Shown here in pieces: positions 36,001 to 46,367 of a DNA stretch of 64,000 nt (position 1 is the stretch's first letter; every line of letters begins with the position of its first letter). The notes under the pieces are model-generated. The model had not been told where the DNA came from. It worked only from the letters and a program-made list of their open reading frames with translations, and did not search any database. The stretch is from Alviniconcha marisindica. Taxonomy: Eukaryota > Mollusca > Gastropoda > Provannidae. The position numbers and the translations under genes are program-made. The stretch spans positions 86,001 through 150,000 of the forward strand of contig JABMCL010001623.1 in the NCBI GenBank assembly GCA_018857735.1, in the 5' to 3' direction.

Positions 36001-39000
36001 AAAAACAAACACTGATGTGATTTTGTAATTTTTGAGAGAAGAAGCCTTTTTTTTTTAAAGTACTTCATTTGTGGGACATTTGGGTCACCTTACTTGGGTA
36101 TAGCAAAGCAGTAAAGTGAAACTAAGCACAGCCTTTTGCCACCAAAAGGTCAAAGATATAGGAGAGCTAGCAATTTTCATCACTGCTCCAATTTTAGCTG
36201 CTCACTAAGAACATTGCTGCACTGTCAGCCCTGTTTTAACGAAACAGAAAGAAAACAAAAATCTAAGATTTACATTTCCACATTAAAAAGCCCCAAATGA
36301 TAACAAAACAATACGTAAGACTTACATTTCCGATTAAAAAGACCCCCAAGCAAATGATAACAAAACAATAGCCTAATACTTACGTTTTTCAAAGTCAAGG
36401 CCAAGACTGCTGGTTTGCATCTGATAGGTGGAAAGGACATTGTACAGTTTCACATGATCATCCTCGTGAATAAAGTCGTACAGCGATCGGTTGATCAAGT
36501 CATTCTGAAAGAAAAAAGAATACAGAATTTTCTAAATCTCATGAAACTGTCCTCAAGGATAGTCTTGCAGTAATCGGCTAGAAATATATCACTGCAGGAA
36601 ACAAATGCACACAGCAAAATGGTGTATACTTTAAACAGGAAACCCTTCAAACACTAAGCCAAACATGAATGGTGGCCACTTCAATGTCTTTGTAATATCT
36701 GGCATATGCTGAAATCATACCACAGGATCATCAGCCACACAGGATCATCAGCCACACAGGATCATCAGCCACACAGCATCATCAGCCACATGGCATCACA
36801 GCATCATCAGCCACACGGCATCACAACATCATCAGCCACACAGCATCACAACATCATCAGCCACACAGCATCATCAGCCACACGGCATCATCAGCCACAC
36901 GGCGGCATCATCAGCCACACGGCATCATCAGCCACACAGCATCATCAGCCACACGGTATCATCAGCTACACAGTGTCATCAGCTACACAGCATCATCCGC
37001 CACACAGCATCACAGCATCATCAGCCACACAGCATCACAACATCATCAGCCACACAGCATCATCAGCCACACAGCATCATCAGCCACACGGCATCACAGC
37101 ATCATCAGCCACACAGCATCATCAGCCACACGGCATCATCAGCCATACAGCATCATCAGCCACACAGCATCATCAGCCACACGGCATCACAGCATCATCA
37201 GCCACACAGCATCATCAGCCACACGGCATCATCAGCCACACGGCATCATCAGCCACACAGCATCATCAGCCACACGGCATCACAGCATCATCAGCAACAC
37301 AGCATCATCAGCCACACAGCATCATCAGCCACACGGCATCATCAGCCACACGGCATCATCAGCCACACAGCATCATCAGCCACACAGCATCATCAGCCAC
37401 ACAGCATCATCAGCCACATGGCATCACAGCATCATCAGCAACACAGCATCATCAGCCACACGGCATCATCACCCACTCATACTCACCGGCAAGTGTCCCA
37501 GCAAGGATGTGACACTTTCTGACACGTACAGCACTGAACCTTGCTGCGAGAACACAACCAGGAAACTGTCCACTGCCTGCAACAGCCACCAACACACACA
37601 GAACCATCAACAGTCATCAACATACACAGAACCATCAACAGTCATCAACATACACACAGAATTATCAACAGTCAACACACACACAGAACCATCAACAGTC
37701 ATCAACAAGCACACAGAACTATCAACAGTCATCAACAAGCACACAGAACCATCAACAGCTATCAACATACACAGAATCAACAACAGCCATCAACACACAC
37801 AAAGAACCATCATCAGTCATCAACAGACACAGAAACATCAACAGCTATCAATAAACATAGGATCATCAACAGCTATCAACATACACAGTCATAACCATCA
37901 ACAGTCATCAACATACACAGTTTAGTTATTGGTTTTTAACACCCAGTCAACCATATAGTTCATGTCAGGGTAAAACCATACACAGAACCATCACAGTTAT
38001 CAACATACAGACTAACAGAGAACCATCAACATACCCAGAATCACCAACACTACTGTCATCAACATACCCAGAACCATCAACATACAAAGAACCATCAACA
38101 TACACACAATCACCAACACTACTGTCCTCAACATACAGAGAACCATCAACATACACACAATCACCAAAAGTCAACAACATACACATCACAGTCGCCTTAT
38201 GTTTGAGGACTGGGGGGAATGAAGTTGAGTGAGCTGGAAATGGGGACATCATGAGATGCAGCTACAACCCTACTGCTGGAGTCAGAGAGAGGCATGGTCA
38301 GGACACAGCTACAACCCTACTGCTGGAGTCAGAGAGAGGCATGGTCAGGACACAGCTACAACCCTACTGCTGGAGTCAGAGAGAGGCATGGTCAGGACAC
38401 AGCTACAACCCCACTGCTGGCATCAGGATACAGCTACATCCCTACTGCTGGAGTCAGAGAGAGGCATGGACAGGACACAGCTACAACCCTACTGCTGGTG
38501 ACAGGACACAGTTACAACCCTACTGCTGGAGTCAGAGAGAGGCATGGTCAGGACACAGCCACAACCCTACTGCTGGTGTCAGGACACAACTATAACCTTA
38601 CTGCTGGAGTCAGAGAGAGGCATGGTCAGGTCACAGCTACAACCCTACTGCTGGAGTCAGAGAGAGGCATGGTCAGGACACAGCTACAACCCTACTGCTG
38701 GAGTCAGAGAGAGGCATGGTCAGGACACAGTTACAATCCTACTGCTAGCATCAGGATACAGCTACAACCCTACTGCTGGAGTCAGAGGCATGGTCAGGAC
38801 AAAGCTACAACCCTACTGCTGGTGTCAGGACACAGCTACAACCCTACTGCTGGTGTCAGGACACAGCTACAACCCTACTGCTGGAGTCAGAGAGAGGCAT
38901 GGACAGGACACAGCTACAACCCTACTGCTGGAGTCAGAGAGGCATGGTCAGGACACAGCTGCCAGGGCTTACCTCCAGCATTAGCTGCGCAAATTCCTCA

Positions 39001-42000
39001 TTGCACAAAAATGTTGGCTTCCAATCCTCTCTGATTTCATTGGCTGCAGACTGGACAGAGATTTCTGCAAACAGAAAAGTATCAATAATTATAATCAAGT
39101 CTGAATTTTGATGAGGCTGAATATATGGCAGTGAAACTAAAGATATCTGGTTACATGGACATGATTACTGAATATTGGACTTTTCCAATTCACCGTTATG
39201 TTTTCAGGAACAGAATGGCAGACTTTTCTTTTTCTTTTTTTTAAACCTACCTTGATGTGTTTTTAGGAACTGGATGGCTGATTTGAGGACAGTGGACTTG
39301 TCCATCTTTTTGTTGTTGGCGGCCACCATGCTGCAGAGCTCATTGATGAGAAGGTTGAACTGGTCTCGCCGCTTCTTCTCACTGAGGTTACGAGTTTTCC
39401 TGCTCACACACACACATGTATACAAATTATCATCTTGCTGAGGTTATGAGTTTTCCTGCTCACACACACACACTCACACACACACACACACATGCACACA
39501 CAAACACATTATCATCTTCTCGCTAAGGTTACAAATTTTCCTGTTCACACACACATACCATCATACGCATTATCACTGTCAACAAGAATCGTGGACTACT
39601 GTTTTAATTCATCCTTACCCAAGAGGCAAATTATCAGTCTGATTTCTCTGAAGACTTAAAAAAATCTCAGCACTGTGCTCATCTAGGAGTATACCTTGAG
39701 CTCAAGATGATGACCCCTGCCCCTCCCCCCCCCTCCCAACACACACACACACATGTACTAGAAGTGATGAGAGACAGTGAATGAAGTGCCACAGTGTCTT
39801 TGTTGCTTTTTCTTGTGCTCTTGGTTCTGTAGTATACAGATCTATTTTTGTCAACCCTTTTGTTTTCGTATTGCGCTGCGCTTCCGGCCCACGTTAGGTT
39901 TAACTAAGGGCTTTATAAATACTCTATTACATTACACCCTAAAAAAAAAAAAGAGAGAGAAAAAGAGACATGAAAATAAAAAGGAAGGACTATCACCGCA
40001 CACACACACAAAAAAAATCTAACAACAACAGACAACAAAACAAAACCACACCAAACACACCCACCCTTATAGGCAATCCACAGACCAAACAAACTTAAAT
40101 CAAGCTGACCAACGCGCGGCTCGGTGCATAACCCCTCATGGAAGCACAGCAAGGGGACGACAAACACTCTGTTGACACACTCCCAACCACCGTTCACACC
40201 ACCTCGCAGCAAGTGCACCGAGCGAAGGGACGAGCTAACACTGCGCTCAGCCTCCGACACTGCTTGGCACACAAAGTGCTTTGCACAAATTCCATGATCC
40301 CAGGCGCAAACATGCCAGACAGGTGGCTGGGCTCGGAGGGGAATTTTGTTGTTGAGACAATGGATTCACCAGTGTGGGTCACCTCACGCTCAATTACTCA
40401 GCCCAGGTCAGCTCAGTTCGGATCTAATAATAACCTGCATTCAAAGGGGTCAAGTCCTCCATCCTTTCCTCCATCCTGCCTCTTCATCACACTTCCTCAC
40501 AGTTTGATTTGACGGAGTTTTTTCCATTCACCACGCTTCCTCATAGTTAGATTTGACAGAGGGTTTTTTCTCTCTTCCATTCACCACACTTCCTCATAGT
40601 TTGATTTGACGGAGTTTTTTCTTTCATTCATCACACTTCCTCATAGTTTGATTTGACGGAGTGTTTTTTCTCCATTCATCACATCTCTCATAGTTTGTTT
40701 TGACAGTTTTTTTCATTCATCACAGTTACTCATAGTTTGATTTGACAGAGGTTTTTTTCATTCATCACACTTCCTCATAGTTTGATTTGACAGAGGGGTT
40801 TTTCATTCATCACACTTCCTCATAGTTTGATTTGACAGTTTTTTTTCCATTCATTAGCAGTACTTAGTAGAAATGATACTGATACCAATGTTACTACTTA
40901 TGATCGGCAAAAACGTATGATGAGCATACTTGGCACCACAAAACATTCCTTGCACAATTACATTGACACTTGGCACGGAAGTTGTATTGCACTGATTGTC
41001 TCCCCCACCCCCCACCCCCCCAAAAAGGGACCTGAAATAGGCTTTACATTAATTAAAAGATGGTCTTAGAACAGGTGACCTTCCAAGTTGTAGCCTTTGG
41101 AGGTGTTTTCTGTTTTGTTTTTTGTTCTTTCTTCTTCTTCTTCTTCTTTCTAATTCTAATCTTGTGATGCTTTCTATTCTGCAGTTTACTGTCCAAAGTG
41201 TGGCTTTCCTTTGCACGGGAAATTTCAGTCAAATGGTTCTAGACATTGGAGAACGGCTGCAGACTACTGCAATTGTTTCTTGTTTTATACCAAAATATAT
41301 CAAAAGAAACCCCACTTCACTTTTCAGGATCAAGACAAAAATATTACTACTACTACTAGACATATTAGATGAAACATTATTATGTTTTGCATACCATTAC
41401 ACTCAAATAACCAAAATGATTTTCAGTCACATCCTATTATTAAAGGTGTTTTGTTTTTTATGTCTATGAAGCAAATATGAAGTAAGCTAACAAAACAAAA
41501 ACAAGCAAAACCGCCTTCCCCCTTTAGTTTAAAAAAGAAAAAAGAAAAAGAAGACACAAATTCAGTCCCAGTTTACCTCTTGACATTGTCTTTCTCATCG
41601 CCATCTTCAAAGTCATCAATACTGAGGACACTTTCACTGAAACAGAACAAAGGCATTCACATTATATTACAACAGTCAGTTTGTTCCATCTGTTTACTTT
41701 TAATCAGTCAAAATTTATCAACATTTCTTCTCAATGGTCCATGAACCCTCAGACTGCCAGTGGACCAGTAGAACTCTCCCTTCAACTGGTCAGCACGACT
41801 GTAACTTTTATTTCATGAGAAATGTCAACTTGTCACGTCTTTTCGGAGTCCATATCACCAAGATAAAGACATCTTAATATCTGTGGCCCATACCATGACT
41901 GGCCTGAGTGTTTGGAGTGATAGGCAAAGACTGGTTAATGTGATGAAACTGAAGACACTACCACACACCATGATAATACAGAAAGGAAAGAAAAGGTCTT

Positions 42001-42166
42001 CTAAAACTCTCTTGGTGGGACCACCAATTGCTTAATCATGCTCATAATATTTGGTTGTGGTATCGTTGTGTTTATTTGTGTTTGTAGTATAGCAAGGACT
42101 GGCTGTTAGATAGGTCCAAATGGACCTAACGCTACTATCCTTGAGTATTAAAGTTTTCAAGTTCAA

Positions 42167-42241
<75 letters not shown>

Positions 42242-42243
42242 TA

Positions 42244-42277
<34 letters not shown>

Positions 42278-43397
42278 GCACACACACACACACCCAGGGC
42301 TATCACTTAACTGAATAAAACATTTCATTTGTTCATTCTCTCTCACTCTGTCTTTACAGTTTCACTGATGTCCAAAGACCAGCGAAAATCATGGGGGACC
42401 AGTAAAGTTTGTTGTCCTACCAGGACCAGTAGAAGGTTTCAGGGAATTTCTAGCCAATTTCAGGTCATTTCAATGCAATTTTTAACACTTTACCACCCCA
42501 CAAGAGGCTTTCTGTTATGGACATTATGATAAGCCTATTAATAAAAGAGAAGAACAATTAAAACCCAAGGTTAATGCACAGGTATTTGAGATAAAGAATG
42601 TCACACGCACAGATAAAGAGTGTGACACATCATGCTATAACGTTTGTATAAAACTTTGCCCGTCATGAGTTAGACCATTTCAAGACTAAGTATGATCTAA
42701 GTTAGCTGTTAGACTTTAACCTCCCATCATCCACATAGGATCACCTCAGGATAAACCACACTTCTCAAAATTCTTGTACACCAGTTCTAAACAAATTATT
42801 ACAAGTCACTCAAATCAAAAGTTTGTCTGATTCACTGTTAGTGTTACAATGTTAAAAGCCAACCAACCATCTATCACTATCAGTGCACAATAACACAAGA
42901 TTTGATACCTATTTAGTACTAATATTCCGTAGGCACCCACCACAGGAGCACGCTTAAAATTTAAATTGCTTGGGACTATAGTATGACTCTATGAGTATGA
43001 GCAGGGTGACCTACTTAATTCCACAGGCCCACACATGAAATGTGCTAGCCAAAATTAATGAAAGCCACAAATGAACAAAAACCATTTCAGAGGGAAAATA
43101 TGTTGTTTTTGTTAAAATTTATCTAGGTTTCCATAAACACCATTGTTTTGACTGATAACAACAACAAAATCACATGTCCAAAAACACATCATAATGAAGA
43201 AGAGTAAGATGGCAGTCAATGCATGCATGCAGCTGTCAGAATGTATGAAAAAAACAGAGAAACTAAAGAAGAAAGAAAGAAAAAATCCCCAAAAGCTGTA
43301 TGAGCCTGAACATCACCTACCGCTGGTAATAGTCATCATAAAAAGGATGCATTCGATGAGCGCAAGTGTTCAGAAGAGGAGGCAGTCCTTTCCCCAT
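24703..43397 (-). CDS. CLOCK: CLOCK, circadian bHLH-PAS transcription factor
   Basis: CLOCK dimerises with BMAL1/cycle and activates E-box genes in the circadian loop. Coding exons (minus strand, 5' to 3'): 43397-43321 (or alternative 47320-47265), 41636-41577, 39399-39251, 39064-38973, 37576-37487, 36504-36384, 35171-35052, 34054-33865, 33635-33529, 32658-32511, 31950-31739, 28622-28318, 26891-26820, 26352-26154, 24926-24703. All junctions are phase-consistent. The coding length is divisible by three with either first exon: 714 aa from the 47.3-kb exon or 721 aa from the 43.4-kb exon. Domains: bHLH ([13 protein letters not shown]), PAS-A, PAS-B with PAC ([15 protein letters not shown]), Gln-rich activation region, and a coiled coil with [10 protein letters not shown] matching the mammalian exon-19 region bound by CIPC. 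Paralogue NPAS2 cannot be excluded by eye, but invertebrates normally have only CLOCK. Confidence 0.93.
25055..25250. repeat. (TC)n/(CA)n compound array
   Basis: Alternating CTCTCT and CACACA blocks of about 35 bp with ACTCTTC joints. Confidence 0.95.
25290..26145. repeat. ~20-bp array in CLOCK intron
   Basis: Many units of AGGTGCATGAGGCAAGAGAC and variants, ending a few bases from the donor of the coiled-coil exon. The reverse-strand frames (Leu/Pro/Cys/His repeats) are artefacts. Confidence 0.95.
26154..26352 (-). CDS. CLOCK: CLOCK exon: coiled-coil (mammalian exon-19 region)
   Basis: Encodes [20 protein letters not shown], then [20 protein letters not shown] and a Pro-rich end. The heptad pattern and QQEEL core correspond to the CLOCK segment that binds CIPC in mammals. 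Acceptor CCTTACAG, donor G|GTAAGC. Confidence 0.9.
26820..26891 (-). CDS. CLOCK: CLOCK exon: short Ser/Met-rich segment
   Basis: A 72-base, phase-0 exon encoding [20 protein letters not shown] and GQAM. Acceptor TTTTCTAG, donor ATG|GTGAGT. Being a multiple of three it could be skipped without frame loss. Confidence 0.8.
26995..27070. repeat. (TG)n microsatellite
   Basis: GT tract in the CLOCK intron upstream of the 72-base exon. Confidence 0.95.
27325..28312. repeat. 21-bp array in CLOCK intron, with an exon-edge island
   Basis: About 45 copies of CTGTGTACTGACTGGCAAGG, often with an extra CCTCAGG. At 27528-27570 it is interrupted by a copy of the end of the neighbouring exon with its donor. 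Confidence 0.95.
28318..28622 (-). CDS. CLOCK: CLOCK exon: Gln-rich region
   Basis: Encodes [20 protein letters not shown], a short Gln run ([12 protein letters not shown]) and a Met/Pro-rich end ([10 protein letters not shown]). Acceptor CTGTTCAG, donor CAG|GTACGT. The terminal 32 or so bases and donor recur once, 750 bp downstream inside the 21-bp array. Confidence 0.88.
28630..29935. other. CLOCK intron, no gene seen
   Basis: Unique AT-rich sequence. At 29290-29410 a 90-bp segment (CCTTCACCAACAACAAAGAT) is directly duplicated. Confidence 0.5.
29945..30930. repeat. ~33-bp array in CLOCK intron
   Basis: About 30 units of GAGACCACCCTGATGTCAGA plus TCACACTGATGT. Confidence 0.95.
31205..31684. 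mobile_element. Inverted-repeat element packed with TTTGTCRYGACAAA palindromes
   Basis: The ends are inverted: TTGGCGGGAGCTGCCACAAG at 31211-31230 and its complement at 31659-31678. The imperfect match continues outward about 10 bp and inward through a GTCGCGACAAA/TTGTTGCAAC palindrome. The interior holds over a dozen short palindromes of the TTTGTCRYGACAAA type. There is no coding sequence. It sits in a CLOCK intron 55 bp from an exon end. Confidence 0.75.
31739..31950 (-). CDS. CLOCK: CLOCK exon: post-PAS linker
   Basis: Encodes [20 protein letters not shown], then a Ser-rich stretch ending [10 protein letters not shown]. It is 70 codons plus one base each side. The acceptor CTTGCAG is strong; the donor AA|GTAGGA is acceptable and gives correct phase with the next exon. 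Confidence 0.85.
32240..32310. repeat. Poly-C tract
   Basis: C-rich, low-complexity DNA in a CLOCK intron; consensus accuracy here may be poor. Confidence 0.9.
32511..32658 (-). CDS. CLOCK: CLOCK exon: PAC motif
   Basis: Encodes [20 protein letters not shown], then [20 protein letters not shown]. Acceptor GTTTCAG, donor AG|GTCAGA. The acceptor and the first 50 or so bases recur three times in the intron just upstream (32672-32900). Confidence 0.95.
32672..32900 (-). repeat. CLOCK: Three extra copies of the CLOCK PAC exon acceptor and exon start
   Basis: Minus-strand copies of TTTCAG|TGATGCAGATGGG and about 50 further exon bases lie upstream of the true exon, spaced about 82, 81 and 69 bp. 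All three keep the AG. In the entry frame all meet a stop within about 12 codons. Confidence 0.85.
33180..33355. repeat. (TG)n/GTGA array with poly-G
   Basis: Microsatellite in a CLOCK intron. Confidence 0.9.
33529..33635 (-). CDS. CLOCK: CLOCK exon: PAS-B core
   Basis: Encodes [20 protein letters not shown] and [15 protein letters not shown], the most conserved part of CLOCK PAS-B. Acceptor GTTGCAG, donor T|GTAAGT. Confidence 0.95.
33865..34054 (-). CDS. CLOCK: CLOCK exon: PAS-A/PAS-B linker and PAS-B start
   Basis: Encodes [17 protein letters not shown], then [18 protein letters not shown], the strictly conserved entry to PAS-B. Acceptor TTTGCAG, donor AG|GTAAAG. Confidence 0.95.
34308..34432. 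repeat. 23-bp GC-rich array, 5 copies
   Basis: Near-perfect units of CCAGAGAGGCGGCGGTGGGG plus ACT; recent expansion. Confidence 0.95.
34500..34720 (-). mobile_element. tRNA-derived SINE (family C), copy 1
   Basis: Matches 55505-55675: a shared TAGTCACAAGGCA and ACTTCTGAAGAGAAAGGA body and, on the minus strand, a tRNA-like head (GTTTGGCTAAACCG is its degenerate A-box area). Confidence 0.55.
35052..35171 (-). CDS. CLOCK: CLOCK exon: PAS-A end
   Basis: Encodes [20 protein letters not shown] and [10 protein letters not shown]. The [10 protein letters not shown] signature is typical of CLOCK/NPAS2. Donor G|GTGAGT. Confidence 0.93.
35314..35997. mobile_element. piggyBac-type MITE, 684 bp
   Basis: Perfect 19-bp terminal inverted repeats (CCCACTTGGCCCCAGACCA and its complement) with TTAA at both sides (35310-35313 and 35998-36001). 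TTAA target duplication plus a CCC-GGG start and end is the piggyBac signature. It is non-autonomous with no transposase frame, and lies in a CLOCK intron. Confidence 0.85.
36384..36504 (-). CDS. CLOCK: CLOCK exon: PAS-A, middle
   Basis: Encodes [20 protein letters not shown] and [10 protein letters not shown] onwards, the PAS-A helical connector. Acceptor TCTTTCAG, donor C|GTAAGT. Confidence 0.93.
36720..37475. repeat. 17-bp array in CLOCK intron
   Basis: Over 40 copies of CATCATCAGCCACACGG. It ends 10-15 bp from the PAS-A exon donor. Confidence 0.95.
37487..37576 (-). CDS. CLOCK: CLOCK exon: PAS-A, first part
   Basis: A 90-base, phase-0 exon encoding [20 protein letters not shown] and [10 protein letters not shown], the start of the PAS-A beta scaffold. 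Acceptor GTTGCAG, donor CCG|GTGAGT. It is flanked on both sides by minisatellites. Confidence 0.93.
37590..38165. repeat. ~28-bp array in CLOCK intron
   Basis: Units of ACCATCAACAGTCATCAACA plus TACACAGA, starting 15 bp upstream (minus strand) of the PAS-A exon acceptor. Confidence 0.9.
38262..38962. repeat. ~47-bp array in CLOCK intron
   Basis: About 16 units of GGACACAGCTACAACCCTAC plus TGCTGGAGTCAGAGAGAGGC, ending 10 bp from an exon donor. Confidence 0.95.
38973..39064 (-). CDS. CLOCK: CLOCK exon: bHLH to PAS-A
   Basis: Encodes [18 protein letters not shown] and [12 protein letters not shown]. The DWKP(T/A)FLxNEE motif before PAS-A is characteristic of CLOCK. Acceptor TTTGCAG, donor GAG|GTAAGC. 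Confidence 0.92.
39251..39399 (-). CDS. CLOCK: CLOCK exon: bHLH domain
   Basis: Encodes [20 protein letters not shown], then the loop and helix 2 with [20 protein letters not shown]. The basic residues that contact E-box DNA (the E and R of the SEKKRR motif) are intact. Donor G|GTAGGT. Confidence 0.95.
40480..40860. repeat. ~45-bp array in CLOCK intron
   Basis: About nine units of TCACACTTCCTCATAGTTTG plus ATTTGACAGAGG and a T run. Confidence 0.9.
41577..41636 (-). CDS. CLOCK: CLOCK exon: acidic N-terminal segment
   Basis: A 60-base exon with acceptor GTTTCAG and donor AG|GTAAAC. It encodes [19 protein letters not shown], the acidic stretch that commonly precedes the CLOCK basic region. Confidence 0.85.
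42165..42300. repeat. (TC)n(CA)n microsatellite
   Basis: CT run followed by CA run in a CLOCK intron. Confidence 0.95.
43321..43397 (-). CDS. CLOCK: Candidate first coding exon of CLOCK
   Basis: ATG in a strong Kozak context (ACACCATGGG). It encodes [19 protein letters not shown] then YDDYYQ and ends CG|GTAGGTG. With the next exon it reads ...[13 protein letters not shown] in frame. The acidic and aromatic end reads naturally into the next exon, so I prefer it as the start; the upstream exon may be an alternative. Confidence 0.55.
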
Positions 43398-43599
43398 GGT
43401 GTCTAGTGATCAGACTGCCTGTGCTCGCCAACCCCTCGGACCCTAATTCAAATCCTTCTGTACACAGCAAACAAGGCCCCAGGCAGGCAAGCTGGGCCCC
43501 GTTCAACACTGCAAAGTGCTGACCTCTCCACCACCAAGTGGGGCCCCCTTCCCTGTCATCTCACCCACAGCTCCAGCCTGACTGACTCTCGATATTGCA

Positions 43600-44102
43600 G
43601 GGAGCTGACAGAAGGTCGACCGTTATTCATCGCTTTTATACAAGGCACTACTCTCTGCTCTCGAGCAGATTCACTGCACTCACATGTGATTCTACATGAG
43701 TGAATAGCTTTTTATAATGCGTTTTTGAACATACACCAAAGTGGTGTACTTACAGCGCTTGCATGGCTGGTCCCACATGAAACTGCTGCCATCTCAGCGC
43801 ATTCTGTGTACACCATACAACCATGCACCATGTCACTTCATGCAAAGCCACAAACATAAGGGCTTTAAAGCGCACGCGTATTACTATTTAGCTGTAACCT
43901 GCCACCTGCACTTTTGGCAGAATGACTGGGGTCTTTTATGTGCTACTGCAGTAACACAGGGGTGGAACAGATACCGATATAAGAGTCAGCACAGAAAGCT
44001 GACCATGGAGAAGAGAATTATCCTGCTGCTCCTGCAGGGATTCGAACCCACAACCTTTTGATCACGAGTCTGGAGCTCTAACCACTGAGCTATCCCCGCT
44101 CC
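43600..44102 (-). mobile_element. tRNA-derived SINE (family B), ~480 bp
   Basis: The minus-strand head GATAGCTCAGTGGTTAGAGC (A box) and GTGGGTTCGAATCCC (B box) are near-canonical RNA polymerase III promoter boxes. The anticodon stem does not pair, so it is a SINE head, not a tRNA gene. A unique body of about 350 bp follows, and a 3' end shared with the fragment at 5.4 kb. It lies between the two candidate CLOCK first exons, close to the 43.3-kb one. Confidence 0.8.
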
Positions 44103-44109
44103 CAGTCCT

Positions 44110-44510
44110 GACTGCTCAAGAGCAACCAAGTATCTATTGCTTGTTCAGTGATCATGCTAGACATTTTTCAAACTGGTGTGAGATTTTCATGGTGGCAAAA
44201 GTGGTTCACAGAAACTGGTCAGACAATCACTGTAACCAGTCAGATAAACATCTGTCTGACTACCTACACTAGCAACCACCTTGCTTCCTTCCCTGTCTAG
44301 AACACACACATATATATTACGCACACATACACACACACATACAAAGACATGAAAGCACATAGCATACCACATGGACTCCCTGTGTGCTCCCCCCCCACCC
44401 ACCCCCCACCCTTGAGAACCGGCCAAACAAAATATCCCCCCCCCACCCACCCCCCACCCTTGAGAACCGGCCAAACAAAATAAACAGTACATAACCGGAA
44501 ATTATAGGTT
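44110..44510 (-). repeat. Dispersed repeat family D, copy 3 (reverse)
   Basis: Reverse complement of the copies at 2.7 and 11.6 kb: TTTTTCAAACTGGTGTGAGA and GTGGTTCACAGAAACTGGT match the family end. A 59-bp C-rich unit (CCCCACCCACCCCCCACCC) is duplicated inside. Confidence 0.7.
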
Positions 44511-46087
44511 AATGCAAACACCATTATCAGTGTTGATCATTATGTCAAATGGGTGTATGCATATAATTATATATTATTATTATACCTGAGTTATGACACA
44601 CTACATAGTACATTGGGGTATGAACACTAAACTTCCAGCAAATGCATCACTCTGAACGCTGATGAGCTTCAACAGCTCCATGACCGAACTGTGGCAAATT
44701 GACACTAGAAGTAGAACTAGAAGTCCAAAGTCTTGAATGTTGGACAGCTTCAAGTTCAACATCCCCACAAAGTAATCCCATTTCCTTGTTATTTCTCCAA
44801 CCTCCCTGACCTGGCTCTGCACAAAGACCAATGTTGAACGCAGCCCCGAGAAATCCGCATTCAGCACTCAGGCTGCACCAAGGAAGCCCCTTTCTTCCGT
44901 ATTGACTCGTGCTCAGTGAGCAAACCCTCTGGCAAACTTGCACTTCCTCGATGCCCAGCCCTGCTGTGTGAACGCGAGACAGAGATGTGCACTGCTAGAG
45001 TGTCAGCTAACGCCTCTGTCAGCGGGAAAGGACTGTGAGTGTGAGGTCAGTGTTTTCAGTGTGCACACACTGGGCAGCTTACTTGTTCACAGACAAGACA
45101 CCTAAATTAAGCATAAAGGGAAGAGATGAATGAAACCTTTACTATATCAGTCATTCACTGTGTCCAACTCCCACCATGTCTACTACAGTCTAGTATGGAC
45201 TGTTAAAGTTTTAGTGTGTTATTGTTAAGGTGTCAGACTGTGTATTACAAGTATTTACTATCAGTATCACTATCACTGTGATCAGTTAATGTACTGTAGT
45301 ATAAACTCCACAATTACTTTTAACTTAAGACCAAATGTTACAGTTCAGAGGCTTGTAAAGTTGTATAGTTTGTTACTTCAGAGGTTCCATTTCCAGGGCA
45401 AATTTCATGGTTCATGGTAATTTATATGTACACATGATTTCTCTTCTTCAACTTGAAGTTCTTCTTTTTCTTCTTCTCTCTCTCTCTCTTTCTTTTCTTT
45501 CTTACTGAATACCACTGCCAAACCTTTAAAGTAGTCTTACTATTACTAGTGTACCTTTTTTAAAATGCCTAGCTCATTTCCTGGACCTGTAGACAATGCC
45601 CATTTCATCTGCAGCTGGTCCAGAAAATCCAATGACAATGTTCTGACGAAGCAATCTTCAATATTTTGGTTGGCTCCTTAGGTCCTTTGTTCCCAAGCCA
45701 TGTCAACTCTTGGTACAGTGTTAAAAGATTCAATGAAAGATTTTCTAGCAAAATGTGTTATGTTCAAATGTTTTTAAGTCTTTTGTATAAATTGTAAACA
45801 AGCACAGCAACCAAAAGTCTACCAAATAACCAATCAAATAACAATATTATTTGAAAACTTAAGTCCAGGCAATATTGATTTTTATTTATAATAATTAATA
45901 TATAATAATTAATATACACTGGGGTCATTTGACATACAAAGTCTACTTGAAATATTACTGTAGGGTTTGCAGAGGTTTGATATATAATGTCAAACCTGTT
46001 GCAACTTTAAAGTTTAATAGACTTGCCACACTATTTTTTTAAATATTTTTTTTTAATAAAAAAAATCTTGTGTCACACTCACACTCA
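44511..46087. other. No gene seen
   Basis: AT-rich unique sequence between the candidate CLOCK first exons. A minus-strand open frame at 44943-44601 is not recognisable as a protein and has no supporting splice context. Confidence 0.4.
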
Positions 46088-46367
46088 CAGTGCACAACTC
46101 CATGAGTCCATAAGCATGGATTAGGACATTGAGAAATTCACAATATATGTGCAGTTTAATTCACAAAGCTATGTGACTAGAAACTGTTAAAAGTGACAAA
46201 ATGTCCATGACTTACTGTATATTTTGGGCGGGGCAATTTTTTGTCACAATAGTTCATAATAATATCATTTTTGACAGTTCCTAGCCACTGTAGTTTTTTT
46301 GTGAATTAAACTACACATGCATCATAAATCTCTGTGTTCTAAGCCATGCCAGTGGAGTTATGCACTG
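46088..46367. mobile_element. Foldback/MITE-like inverted repeat, 280 bp
   Basis: The arms (about 46088-46196 and 46275-46367) are imperfect reverse complements over roughly 100 bp. Both ends read CAGTGCA(C/T)AACTCCA. A shared TTTGTGAATTAAACT lies in the arms. No target duplication could be assigned. Confidence 0.65.

Noticed and set aside
38973..39000. Splice-site copy in the 38.3-38.9 kb array
   Set aside because: The unit (CAGCTACAACCCTACTGCTG) only vaguely resembles the exon junction; not counted with the real cases.
44040..44102. tRNA gene on the minus strand
   Set aside because: A and B boxes are good, but the anticodon stem does not pair and a SINE body follows.
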